DNA of 10,011 bases from an uncultured Clostridia bacterium (GCA_937915065.1 CALDMR010000181.1:1-10011); one strand, 5' to 3'; counted from the stretch's first letter, positions 1-6,264 are shown. The notes: generated from the letters alone by a model not told the origin. Program-made: numbers and translations.

Positions 1-681
1 CTCTCCACTCCCACCACCAATGACAAGCGGGGGCTCCGCCACAGCCTTTGCATTCCCAAGGCATCTATCATCGATCCCCTGCTGATGAAAACCATGCCCA
101 AATCCGTGCTGGCCAGTGTGGGGTTTGACGCCCTCTGCCACTGCATGGAATCCTGTCTCTCCCGCAAATCTACGCCCATGTCCGCCATGATGGCCCTGCA
201 AGGCATGGAGCTGGCAATTTCCGGACTGCCCGCGGTGTACGCTGACTATGACAATAACGAAGCCTGGGAACAGCTCACCCTGGCCAGCACCCTGGGCGGC
301 ATGACCATTTTCACCAGTTCAGTGGCCGCGCCCCACGGTATCGAGCATCCCGCCAGTGGCCTGCGCGACCTGGTTCATGGCCGTGGCCTGGCCGCCCTGA
401 CCCCTGTTATTTACGAGCGCACCCTCTCCGCTGCGCCGGAAACCTTTGAAACCATCTCCAAGCTGCTCGGCGGCAAAACTGCGGCCGACTGTCCTGACCG
501 CGTGCGCAGATTCCTAGAACAAATCGACTTGAACCCCACCCTGTCCCAGCAGGGCGTGCAGGAGGAAGACATCGACTGGATGGCCGACAACTGCATGCAG
601 GTCTCTGCCATGATGCTCCAAAATCACCCCGTCGCCTTCAGCCGCGACGATGTGCAGGAGATCTACCGCGCCGCACTGTGA
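1..681 (+). CDS. Iron-containing alcohol dehydrogenase, C-terminal part (5' end outside window)
   Basis: The frame is open from the first base, so this is the last 226 residues of a longer enzyme; the family is usually about 380-400 residues, and the N-terminal NAD(P)-binding half lies outside. Numbered from the window start, a family-type IIDP motif is followed by GFDALCH, whose Asp43 and His47 match the first two metal ligands of Fe-dependent (group III) alcohol dehydrogenases. His112 and His116 (HGIEH) and His126 (VHG) match the remaining ligand and active-site histidines. The expected role is cytosolic NAD(P)H-dependent interconversion of an alcohol and an aldehyde or ketone; the substrate cannot be read from the sequence. 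It looks chromosomal rather than phage-derived, and it converges on the structural cluster. The ligand set is complete, so nothing suggests inactivation. A butanol or propanediol dehydrogenase-type role is possible but unproven. Confidence 0.9.
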   Translation, partial: LSTPTTNDKRGLRHSLCIPKASIIDPLLMKTMPKSVLASVGFDALCHCMESCLSRKSTPMSAMMALQGMELAISGLPAVYADYDNNEAWEQLTLASTLGGMTIFTSSVAAPHGIEHPASGLRDLVHGRGLAALTPVIYERTLSAAPETFETISKLLGGKTAADCPDRVRRFLEQIDLNPTLSQQGVQEEDIDWMADNCMQVSAMMLQNHPVAFSRDDVQEIYRAAL

Positions 682-708
682 GGCCATGCCGGAGGCGGCT
701 GTCTTTTC

Positions 709-736
709 TTGACATTTCAACAAAAACAGGTATAAT
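709..736 (+). promoter_or_regulatory. Consensus sigma-70/SigA-type promoter
   Basis: A perfect -35 TTGACA (709-714) and a perfect -10 TATAAT (731-736) are separated by 16 bp. The promoter lies 28 bases after the dehydrogenase stop and about 50 bases before the ATG at 786, so it should give the small membrane-protein gene its own transcript with a leader of roughly 40 nt. No operator-like inverted repeat stands out around it. Confidence 0.85.
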
Positions 737-785
737 CAATATCAGTTTATCATTCCCATGGATCCTATCAGAATCGAGGCTGTTT

Positions 786-983
786 ATGAAAAATCCCAAG
801 TCCCTTATCTGTTTGATTTTTGGCGTTTTGTTTATTGGCGCAGCGCTGATCCTGCGCGGCACAGGCAACGGCGAGCTGGTCTTTACCGCGATCCTGGCCG
901 GCATCTTCCTCCTGATCGTTTCTTACCATATGCACAAAGATCCGGAGCATTACGCTGACGACGACGATGACGATGATTTTTAA
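786..983 (+). CDS. Small two-helix membrane protein with poly-aspartate C-terminus
   Basis: I do not recognise this 65-residue protein. It has two hydrophobic segments, roughly residues 6-24 (rich in Ile, Leu, Phe and Gly) and 30-47, joined by a short polar turn (RGTGNGE). A hydrophilic tail ends in seven consecutive aspartates and a phenylalanine. This predicts a small integral membrane hairpin with an acidic tail; by the positive-inside rule the Lys near the N-terminus suggests both ends are cytoplasmic. The ATG at 786 is chosen because the hydrophobic segment follows at once and a GAGG element sits 8 nt upstream. The open frame back to 678 would begin inside the dehydrogenase and ahead of the promoter. 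The gene has its own consensus promoter and ends at a strong terminator, so it is probably a single-gene unit. Function is unknown. Confidence 0.7.
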   Translation: MKNPKSLICLIFGVLFIGAALILRGTGNGELVFTAILAGIFLLIVSYHMHKDPEHYADDDDDDDF

Positions 984-994
984 CTGATCGAAAG

Positions 995-1033
995 AAAAAG
1001 AAGGTTCTGCCTCCGGCAGAACCTTCTTTTTTT
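995..1033. terminator. Bidirectional intrinsic terminator between convergent units
   Basis: A perfect 12-bp stem (1000-1011 with 1015-1026; GAAGGTTCTGCC and its complement) closes a 3-nt loop. On the plus strand it is followed by seven T (1027-1033). Read on the minus strand it is followed by TTTTTC and three more T (991-999). It therefore looks able to stop both the small membrane-protein transcript, 12 bases after its stop codon, and the phage structural operon, about 20 bases after its last stop codon. Confidence 0.92.
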
Positions 1034-1045
1034 CGCCGTTCCCCG

Positions 1046-1612
1046 TCACACTGCCAGCTCCAGGGCTTCCCAGGTATAGCCGCCCGTTTCTATGCTCTCC
1101 CACGTGGGAAAGCGGGCCTCCAGTTCCACCCAGGTCAAATACCGAAAATAAAACTCTGTTTCCAGGTGGCAGGGAATGATATCCAAAATGATCCCTGCGA
1201 TCTGCTCAAACTCTTCCGGCACGCCGGCCGTGTTCGGAAAGGTCACCCGCACGCACCCCAGCTCCCCTGTTTCTGCCACATCGGCCCGAATACCACAACC
1301 GCTGAGGGCGCGGTTGATCGCTTCGGCGGTAAAGCCGTCGCCATTGATCTGCGTCAGCGCCGCAATGGCCTCCCGGCGCAATTCCAGCGTGGGCGCCGCC
1401 GGTTTTTTAGCGAACAGCGCCTCCATCATCGTCAACCCGCAGCCCTCCGCCGTGGGCACCAGCGCCTCCCGCTCCGCTGCCGCCGCAGCAGCAGCCACGC
1501 CATCCAAAGCCGCCCCCACGCTTTCAATCTCTCCCCCGCTGAGGCTCCCCTCCCGAAAGGTATAGATCCCCAGCGGCAGCAGCAAATTTTTCAAATACGA
1601 TGCATATGACAT
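1046..1612 (-). CDS. Baseplate/tail protein of the DUF2313 (YmfQ / XkdU-like) family
   Basis: The 188-residue protein starts MSYASYLKNLLLPLGIY. It ends in the pattern I associate with DUF2313: IIPCHLETEFYFRYLTW at about 145-161, then repeated aromatic-acidic TWE motifs (170-172 and 180-182). In PBSX- and Mu-like phages this family sits directly after the gpJ-like wedge gene and is thought to attach fibres or complete the baseplate rim. The ATG at 1612 is preferred because AGGAGG (1620-1625) lies 7 nt upstream; the ATG at 1618 would leave only 1 nt. An alanine run (about residues 40-47) is unusual but in frame. This is the last gene of the operon; the tail-fibre gene that normally follows is absent. 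Confidence 0.8.
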   Translation of the reverse strand: MSYASYLKNLLLPLGIYTFREGSLSGGEIESVGAALDGVAAAAAAAEREALVPTAEGCGLTMMEALFAKKPAAPTLELRREAIAALTQINGDGFTAEAINRALSGCGIRADVAETGELGCVRVTFPNTAGVPEEFEQIAGIILDIIPCHLETEFYFRYLTWVELEARFPTWESIETGGYTWEALELAV

Positions 1613-1619
1613 CCCCATC

Positions 1620-1625
1620 CCTCCT
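1620..1625 (-). promoter_or_regulatory. Shine-Dalgarno site deciding the DUF2313 gene start
   Basis: AGGAGG on the minus strand lies 7 nt before the ATG at 1612 and only 1 nt before the ATG at 1618, so it supports the shorter reading. It overlaps the stop codon of the preceding gpJ-like gene by one base (1625), which suggests coupled translation. Confidence 0.7.
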
Positions 1626-2680
1626 CAGCTCTGCATCTGAACACTCAGCGTTCCCAGCACCGGCAGCACTGTGGTCTGGGGCGCCAGATCTTCTGCCGGA
1701 GTCAACACCCGGTAGTTGTCCAGCCCCTGCACCTCGTGCAGCAGGGCATACAATTCAGATAGCCGCACCCCTTCACCCAGGCGTGCTCCGGTAAAATAGC
1801 GGCGGACGGCGTGTTCCGCCGCCCCTTTGACCTCCTCCGTCTCGCTGCCGGACGATGCCGTCAGCGCAATGCTGACATTGACCGTCTGCGTCTGCGGCGC
1901 CTTGACCTGCACATCCACGGCAATTTCCCGTTTCGCCGCCAAATCAGCCGCAATGGCCTGCAGCAGTTTTTCCTCCGGCACGCCGGAGGTGGCCGCCACA
2001 TAAACATCCACCGTACCGATCCCCCGGGGACGGCCCACCGCCCTGGCCGCCGCCACCCCGGGATGCAGCAGCGCCTGGCTTTCATAAAAGGCGGCGTTGG
2101 CGCCGTTGGGCAGGCGCTGATAGCTGTCCAGGATCCTGCTGCGCAGGCTCTCATCCGTCTCTTCATCCTCGCCGCCGGCAAAGGCTGCCGGATTGGTACA
2201 TTGCACAATTCCCGCCGGCGGCACAGACATGGACAGGATCGTGTCCGCTCCCGCATTGCCCGCCGCGCCGGCTTCCACCGCCCTGGCAGGCACATCCACA
2301 AAGGTTCCTCCCGCCGTCAGCACCGCCGCCTGTGTCGTCTCAAAATGAACGCCCAGCGTGCTGATGCACACCGTCCCCTCCGGCACCGGCAGGTTCTCCT
2401 CTGCCGCCGTGCGCACAGAAAAGCGCAGCGTGCCCACAGCCCGTACCGCCGCGCTGCGCACCAGTCCCCGCATCTGCGCATGATAGTCCAGATACTTTCC
2501 TTCCGCCGTCTGGGGAAAACTCTGCCGTCCTACCCACTCTGTCTGCGCATACAGCGCCTGTACCTGGGCCGCCACCGCATACAGCCGCACCGCCAGGTCG
2601 CAGGTGGAAGACACCTCCATTCCGATGCGCTTTTCAAAATCCGCCAGCAGCTCCCGATAAATTTCCTCCACAGTTTTCAT
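1625..2680 (-). CDS. Baseplate J-like protein (gp47/XkdT-like wedge)
   Basis: The 351-residue protein has the length and layout of the Baseplate_J family (P2 gpJ, T4 gp6/gp47-like, XkdT). It has an N-terminal helical part with the motif AEGKYLDYHAQMRGL (about 59-73), a middle beta-rich region, and the conserved GGEDEETDESLRSRIL stretch (169-184). After that come RLPNGANAAFYESQALLHPGV and a C-terminal repeat domain. These proteins form the wedge that joins the baseplate hub to the fibres and signals contraction. The ATG at 2680 has GAGGAG about 10 nt upstream, overlapping the stop of the gp25-like gene. The frame is intact and normal in length, so this part of the baseplate should be functional. 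Confidence 0.93.
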   Translation of the reverse strand: MKTVEEIYRELLADFEKRIGMEVSSTCDLAVRLYAVAAQVQALYAQTEWVGRQSFPQTAEGKYLDYHAQMRGLVRSAAVRAVGTLRFSVRTAAEENLPVPEGTVCISTLGVHFETTQAAVLTAGGTFVDVPARAVEAGAAGNAGADTILSMSVPPAGIVQCTNPAAFAGGEDEETDESLRSRILDSYQRLPNGANAAFYESQALLHPGVAAARAVGRPRGIGTVDVYVAATSGVPEEKLLQAIAADLAAKREIAVDVQVKAPQTQTVNVSIALTASSGSETEEVKGAAEHAVRRYFTGARLGEGVRLSELYALLHEVQGLDNYRVLTPAEDLAPQTTVLPVLGTLSVQMQS

Positions 2681-2693
2681 ATTCGCTCACTCC

Positions 2694-3044
2694 TCATTGA
2701 ATGGTCAGCGCCACCTCCAGATCCTGTCCCTGATAGCTCAGATATACCCGCAAGGTATACAGTCCCTTTCCAACTTCCGCCAGTGTCACTGCCGTCACCT
2801 CCACATCCGGTTCCTCCTGCAGCGCCTGGCGCACCGCCTGTTCCGCAGCGCTGCTGCGCTGTTTTGGGGCCGCCGTGCCCAAGCGGTACAGCGTGCTGCC
2901 CAGCTCCGGCAGAAATGGAAAGCCCTCCCTGCGGGCCGTTAGCCTGTACAGCACCCGCTGTATCAGTTCTGCGCTGCCGCTCAGGCGTTCTGCGCCACCC
3001 CGGCCGTCCGCCACATAATCTCCGTTCCTGATTTTCAATTCCAT
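2694..3044 (-). CDS. gp25-like baseplate wedge protein (GPW/XkdS-like)
   Basis: The 116-residue protein contains EGFPFLPELGSTLYRLG (about 40-56). This resembles the conserved core of gp25/gpW and DUF2634 proteins, where a short acidic and glycine motif follows a helix of the type seen here at 23-38. A C-terminal beta region (81-116) completes the usual fold. In contractile tails this small wedge protein contacts the sheath and the gpJ-like protein and acts as a sheath nucleation platform. The ATG at 3044 is chosen: AAAGGGGA lies upstream, the N-terminus reads MELKIRNGDY, and the longer frame to 3113 would overlap the upstream gene with unconvincing sequence. Its neighbours match xkdR-xkdS-xkdT order. 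Confidence 0.8.
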   Translation of the reverse strand: MELKIRNGDYVADGRGGAERLSGSAELIQRVLYRLTARREGFPFLPELGSTLYRLGTAAPKQRSSAAEQAVRQALQEEPDVEVTAVTLAEVGKGLYTLRVYLSYQGQDLEVALTIQ

Positions 3045-3066
3045 GCCGTTTATCCCCTTTTCCGTC

Positions 3067-3468
3067 TTATCTGGATGGCTCCGCACCGCCCTGCCCACAG
3101 GTGCAGGGTACATAGGGTTCTCCGTTAATGACCAGCTGCCCCCACAGTTCGATCATCCCGTTATTGTGCAGGCAAAGGGATGCGCCGCCGGAATGAAGAT
3201 ACACTTCTCCATCCTCCAGTTCCCTCTCATTCCCGCTCTGCACCCCCAGCACAAAAGCTTCCTCGCCGCCCGGGCCGCCCTGCAGCACCACCACCTGATC
3301 CCCGCTGCGCGGCCGCCAGCAAACACCACCCGGCGTACACAGCGCCAGGCCCCGCACCTCTCCGCGGGCATACACTCCGGCCTTTCCGCCGCCGATGGTG
3401 GTCACGCCGAGATCAGCCCGCACCTCATCAGCCCTCTGGTTTTTTCTCAACTTTTCCGATAACCACAT
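3067..3468 (-). CDS. Small baseplate spike / OB-fold protein (gpV/XkdR-like)
   Basis: The 133-residue protein has an N-terminal helix (1-18) and then a beta-rich part that could be an OB fold (about 20-78), ending in GDQVVVLQGG and EEAFVLGV, as in gpV/gp5-type hub-spike proteins. A repetitive beta segment follows (88-117) with alternating hydrophobic positions, including MIELWG and LVINGE. That pattern is typical of the short spike below the hub. The C-terminal tip carries Cys122-Thr-Cys124. It lies between the hub gene and the gp25-like gene, the xkdR position. The ATG at 3468 comes 1 nt after the hub stop codon and has AGGA 6 nt upstream. I infer a membrane-puncturing spike; a DUF2577-type protein is the alternative label. 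Confidence 0.68.
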   Translation of the reverse strand: MWLSEKLRKNQRADEVRADLGVTTIGGGKAGVYARGEVRGLALCTPGGVCWRPRSGDQVVVLQGGPGGEEAFVLGVQSGNERELEDGEVYLHSGGASLCLHNNGMIELWGQLVINGEPYVPCTCGQGGAEPSR

Positions 3469-3469
3469 C

Positions 3470-4414
3470 TTATTCCTGCAGCCTCCTCAGTCTCAGCCCC
3501 GTCGTTTCTCCCGTCTCATTGCAGGAAAACGCCGCTTCTTCCAAATAAAAATCACCGGTCACGCCAATGTCTCCGCGTTCCATCCGAACCACCGCCCCGG
3601 GCCGCGCCTCAAAATACCCCGGCAGCACCACATGCAGCCGCCGCGCACCCGCCTTCGACTGCTCGATCTGATAGGCGCCGGTATAGCGCATGGCAGTGCC
3701 CGTAGAACGTCCCGGCGTATAAATCACGCGCCGGCAACTGCCGCCCCGCTGCAGCTGCGCCTGATTCCGTACTGTCTGGGCCGTTTTGCGCACCTTATCC
3801 ACTACCAACACCTCTGTGTAAACGCCGTAGCGCCGGTCGCGCCACTGCAAACGCAGCACCGGCGTCCGCTCGCCGATCAGCAGGCGCTTCCCGGGATCCT
3901 GCCAGCGAACCGGCTGCAGCACCCCTTCCGGCGTGATGCGCAGCGGGAAACCGCCGTAATACTGGGTAAATGCATTGATCGCCTTCCACTGGCTGGAAGA
4001 GCTGGCCACTCCATAGGGCGTGCTGCCCCGAATCTCCTCAAAGGGCGCCCACCGCAGGCCATAGGGGGCTGCATGGCGGCGCAGCAGTTCCGAAAGGGTC
4101 GGCGCGCTGTATTCCACCGCCTCCGACTCATTGTCCAGCAGCAGTGCCGCCAGTCCCCTTCCGCTGATATGCGCCCGGCGTCCCTTCTCGTCCTGAATCA
4201 CTTCCGACTCATCCACCACAGCCCGCAGCAGCGTACCGTTCCGCACCAGCGTCAGCCGCCATGTCTTGTCCAGCCGGGAAGCCATCTCCCGATCGCAGCA
4301 GCAGGTCAAAGAAAAGCTGTCGCAGGGCACGCCGCCGGTCAGCCGGACTTCCCAGCTCAGCAAAGGCGGCAGCGCATAGGTTCCTCCGCCGTAAATTTCC
4401 AGCATTCCTTCCAT
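3470..4414 (-). CDS. Baseplate hub protein (gpD/XkdQ-like)
   Basis: The 314-residue protein matches the size (about 325) and position of XkdQ, the trimeric hub related to Mu/P2 gpD and T4 gp27. Visible features are an opening beta domain with LSWEVRLTGGVPCDSFSL, then VDESEVIQDEKGRRAHISGRGLAALLLD (about 66-93). This resembles the hub pattern in which a ligand-like loop precedes a GRGxxALL segment. SSSSQWKAINAFTQYYGG and LRITPEGVLQP follow in the middle. It would sit at the tail tip, joining the tube to the spike. The ATG at 4414 overlaps the LysM gene stop by one base (TGATG); a GTG one codon upstream is an alternative. The gene is intact. Confidence 0.82.
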   Translation of the reverse strand: MEGMLEIYGGGTYALPPLLSWEVRLTGGVPCDSFSLTCCCDREMASRLDKTWRLTLVRNGTLLRAVVDESEVIQDEKGRRAHISGRGLAALLLDNESEAVEYSAPTLSELLRRHAAPYGLRWAPFEEIRGSTPYGVASSSSQWKAINAFTQYYGGFPLRITPEGVLQPVRWQDPGKRLLIGERTPVLRLQWRDRRYGVYTEVLVVDKVRKTAQTVRNQAQLQRGGSCRRVIYTPGRSTGTAMRYTGAYQIEQSKAGARRLHVVLPGYFEARPGAVVRMERGDIGVTGDFYLEEAAFSCNETGETTGLRLRRLQE

Positions 4415-4998
4415 CACGCCACCCGCACTTTCTGTCCTGCATAGATCAAATTCGGATTCTTAATGCCGCTGTTCCATGTCAGCAGCTGTGCCACCGTGGT
4501 TCCGTAACTGTGGGCGATCCCCCACAGCGTCTCGCCCCTGCGTACCGTATGCCAGCGTGCTCCGCCACCAGAAATTTCCGTGCTCCCGCCGCTCCCGGAA
4601 CCTCCGCCGCCGGCTGCCACTTCCCGCAGTTCTGTCTCATAGCGGTCGTAACTTTCCCAGAATTCAAAGGAATAGGCCACATAATCCGGCCGCGGCGCCT
4701 GCGTCAGCGACAATCCCACAAAATACACATGGGCAGACTGCCAGCAGGGATGCACCAGGATTCCCTCTCCGCCTGTATAGTAAACCGTGGCCAGGCGCTT
4801 GAATTCTTCATAAGCCCCTGGGCCCACAAATTCCCCGCTGCCCGTCATCACCCTGCAATTCTGCCCCAGGTTCTCCATCGTGTAATATCCATAGGGCACC
4901 TTCTGCACCGCCACTTCTCTGCGGTAGGTGATCTGATAACTGCGTGGGTTATGGGGCCATACATAATCTTTGTACCGCATGGGCTGCAATCTTGCCAT
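4414..4998 (-). CDS. LysM-domain baseplate/tail protein (XkdP-like)
   Basis: The 194-residue protein has an N-terminal domain (1-128) starting [20 protein letters not shown], then a Gly/Ser linker (about 130-147). It ends in a clear LysM domain (149-193), with the [17 protein letters not shown] start and the [13 protein letters not shown] end typical of that peptidoglycan-binding fold. In PBSX-type tails this protein follows the tape measure and joins tube and hub, with the LysM gripping the cell wall or part of the tail assembly. The ATG at 4998 is chosen because AGGAGG (5005-5010) lies 6 nt upstream. A GTG at 5013 overlapping the preceding stop and an ATG at 5004 are alternatives with poorer spacing. 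Confidence 0.9.
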   Translation of the reverse strand: MARLQPMRYKDYVWPHNPRSYQITYRREVAVQKVPYGYYTMENLGQNCRVMTGSGEFVGPGAYEEFKRLATVYYTGGEGILVHPCWQSAHVYFVGLSLTQAPRPDYVAYSFEFWESYDRYETELREVAAGGGGSGSGGSTEISGGGARWHTVRRGETLWGIAHSYGTTVAQLLTWNSGIKNPNLIYAGQKVRVA

Positions 4999-5004
4999 CG
5001 GCAT

Positions 5005-5010
5005 CCTCCT
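5005..5010 (-). promoter_or_regulatory. Shine-Dalgarno site deciding the LysM protein start
   Basis: A perfect AGGAGG on the minus strand lies 6 nt before the ATG at 4998, directly abuts the ATG at 5004 and lies inside the reading from GTG 5013. Only the 4998 start has normal spacing. It overlaps the stop codon of the preceding 204-residue gene by one base (5010). Confidence 0.75.
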
Positions 5011-5624
5011 CACATCACTTCATACGCGCCGTCGTAACGGCGGGCGTCCGCTTCAAACCAGGCCGATATCTCCGCCGGTCCGGCCGCTGCCGCGGCTGGA
5101 CCGGATATCTGCGGCGCCGTCTCCGCTCCGGATCGCCCTGCGGCCCGAGCCCTGCCGCCCGCTCCATCTATCCTGCGCAATTTTCCCAGCAGCTGTTCCG
5201 CCCCTGTCCGAAGCGCCCCGGAAGAAATCTCCGAATCCCCGGCCAACCGGCTTTCCGGCGGATTTTTCCCGGCATCTGCCGCCCCCGCCATCAGCGGTTC
5301 GCTCCTTTCTATTCCGGTTTTATCGTCCACCGATACGACCCACATCTCCGCTTCGGTCAATCCGCGGAGCATCTGCTTTTCCAAAAGCTGCGCCGCACCG
5401 TCCTTTTCCTCCCGGTCTGTTTTGATGGGCCGGCTTTTGTCCTGATCAGAAACCGCCGCGCCCAAATCGGGCGCGGATTCGGTATCCTTCTGCCCCTCGG
5501 CGGCCCGGGCCGCCGGGGGGCGCTCTATATAAACTGGCGAACTCTCTCCTGTTTCCGATTCCTCCGAAAACAGGGAGCGCCAGAGAAAAATGCTGCGTTT
5601 TTGCAGCGCTCTTAAATACTGCAC
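5010..5624 (-). CDS. Unrecognised 204-residue protein in the tape-measure position
   Basis: I do not recognise this protein. It lies exactly where PBSX-like clusters place the tape-measure gene, between the chaperone extension and the LysM protein, but it is several times shorter than a usual tape measure (often above 1,000 residues in PBSX relatives). Residues 1-19 are basic and mildly hydrophobic. Residues 20-80 are polar and charged and look disordered. Short helical stretches appear at 77-95 and 140-151, and alanine/glycine-rich sequence continues to 185. The end, [18 protein letters not shown] (186-203), looks folded. No membrane helix of adequate length and no long coiled coil is visible. 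The GTG start at 5624 has AAGGGGAG about 6 nt upstream and overlaps the preceding frame by 13 bases. It may be a minimal tape measure, a tail chaperone or a linker; none is shown. Confidence 0.65.
   Translation of the reverse strand: MQYLRALQKRSIFLWRSLFSEESETGESSPVYIERPPAARAAEGQKDTESAPDLGAAVSDQDKSRPIKTDREEKDGAAQLLEKQMLRGLTEAEMWVVSVDDKTGIERSEPLMAGAADAGKNPPESRLAGDSEISSGALRTGAEQLLGKLRRIDGAGGRARAAGRSGAETAPQISGPAAAAAGPAEISAWFEADARRYDGAYEVM
5492..5521. repeat. 30-nt GC-rich palindrome with perfect 18-nt core
   Basis: Positions 5498-5515 are a perfect palindrome made only of G and C (centre CCCGGG). After one non-complementary pair (5497/5516), five more pairs extend it to 5492-5521. It lies within the 204-residue gene and encodes a Pro/Ala/Arg-rich stretch around residues 35-45. 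In mRNA it could fold into a very stable stem with a minimal loop. Confidence 0.7.
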
Positions 5625-5917
5625 CCAGTCTCCCCTTCTTTCAGCCTGCGGTAACGTTCCATGTCAAACGCCGTATTTTCCATGCCGTCTGTATCCGCCA
5701 GCGGTGCGCCGCACCGGCTGCACCGCCGTTCCTGCACCTGCGCCAGGCAGGCCGGGCACAGGTTCTCTAATTGTTCTTCTTCATCCAGCCATTGCTGCAA
5801 GATGCAGTACAGGTATTCCCGCTGCGTCATCCTCCGGGCCCGCTCTTCGCCGGGCAACACATGAAACGCCTTCAGCACACGCCACCGCAGCCGTTCTTCC
5901 GGCGCGTGCTTCAGCCT
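5612..5917 (-). CDS. Zinc-ribbon extension of the tail chaperone, made by -1 frameshift
   Basis: This frame encodes 101 residues with no good independent start: the only candidate is GTG at 5878, with weak upstream Shine-Dalgarno sequence. It lies in the -1 frame relative to the chaperone gene and is entered exactly after the A AAA AAA heptamer (5917-5923). The product would be a 217-residue fusion, 116 residues of chaperone followed by RLKHAPEERLRWR and the rest. It carries CPAC and CSRC separated by eight residues, a four-cysteine zinc-ribbon-like motif at about 170-185 of the fusion. Known parallels are lambda gpG-gpGT and many other tail chaperones, where the shifted product recruits tube protein to the tape measure. 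A separate small gene from GTG 5878 (88 residues) is the alternative. Confidence 0.75.
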   Translation of the reverse strand, partial: RLKHAPEERLRWRVLKAFHVLPGEERARRMTQREYLYCILQQWLDEEEQLENLCPACLAQVQERRCSRCGAPLADTDGMENTAFDMERYRRLKEGETGCSI

Positions 5918-5923
5918 TTTTTT
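5875..5923 (-). promoter_or_regulatory. Programmed -1 ribosomal frameshift site: slippery heptamer plus stem-loop
   Basis: In the minus-strand mRNA the upstream gene reads GCG CUA AAA AAA GGC UGA. This gives a heptamer A AAA AAA in the correct X XXY YYZ register (5917-5923), with the zero-frame stop one codon beyond. After a 7-nt spacer, GCACGCGCC (5901-5909) pairs with GGCGUGUGC (5875-5883) in a continuous 9-bp stem with one G-U pair and a 17-nt loop. Slippery codons, spacer length and stem agree with known -1 frameshift signals, and this is the gene position where tail chaperones commonly frameshift. Confidence 0.82.
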
Positions 5924-6264
5924 AGCGCGGCGATCGTCTCTTCTCCGCTGTCAAAGCCGGGATCGATCTCCCTGCTCCAGCTATGATAAGCCGCTACCGC
6001 CCCATTGATTTCCTCAGCGGACAGAGCCGTTAAAACATCTTCTGCACTCTCGAAAACCGGCACTCCATCCTGCCGCAGGCTTTTTGCCACCAGTGCAGCG
6101 CCGGTATACAGGGCCTTGGAAAAATCATCTTCTTCCTTGTCCCCGGCAAAGCGGATCTCCAGCAGTTCCTGAGCCGTCAGCAGTGTCAGGCGCAGTGCCT
6201 GCCCCCGTATGGTCACCTCTCTGCTCCGCTCCCGGTTCAGCAGCCGGTACAGCGCATCGTTCAT
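5911..6264 (-). CDS. Phage tail assembly chaperone, short form (XkdN/gpG-like)
   Basis: The 117-residue protein starts MNDALYRLLNRERSREVTIRG and ends IAALKKG. It is mainly helical and acidic in its second half, with an AYHSWSREIDPGF segment (about 92-104). Size, position after the tube gene and the slippery heptamer at its end identify it as the short tail chaperone, which in phages coats or solubilises the tape measure and helps tube polymerisation. The ATG at 6264 overlaps the tube stop by one base (TGATG); a longer frame to 6357 would overlap the tube gene and reads as shadow sequence. With the frameshift the gene yields two products in a fixed ratio. The oddity is that there is no long tape measure for it to act on. 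Confidence 0.78.
   Translation of the reverse strand: MNDALYRLLNRERSREVTIRGQALRLTLLTAQELLEIRFAGDKEEDDFSKALYTGAALVAKSLRQDGVPVFESAEDVLTALSAEEINGAVAAYHSWSREIDPGFDSGEETIAALKKG

Noticed and set aside
688..710. Possible terminator just after the dehydrogenase gene
   Set aside because: The stem is only 4 bp (GCCG/CGGC) and the following T run is interrupted; it also abuts the promoter. It is too weak to call.
984..1045. Phage attachment site at the host-cluster junction
   Set aside because: The only structure is the terminator hairpin. No tRNA end or direct repeat is visible, and the other end of the element is outside the window.
5612..5878. Independent 88-residue zinc-ribbon gene from GTG 5878
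   Set aside because: The upstream ribosome-binding sequence is weak and the start lies inside the predicted stem. The frame is continuous with the slippery heptamer, so frameshift expression explains it better, although a separate start cannot be excluded.
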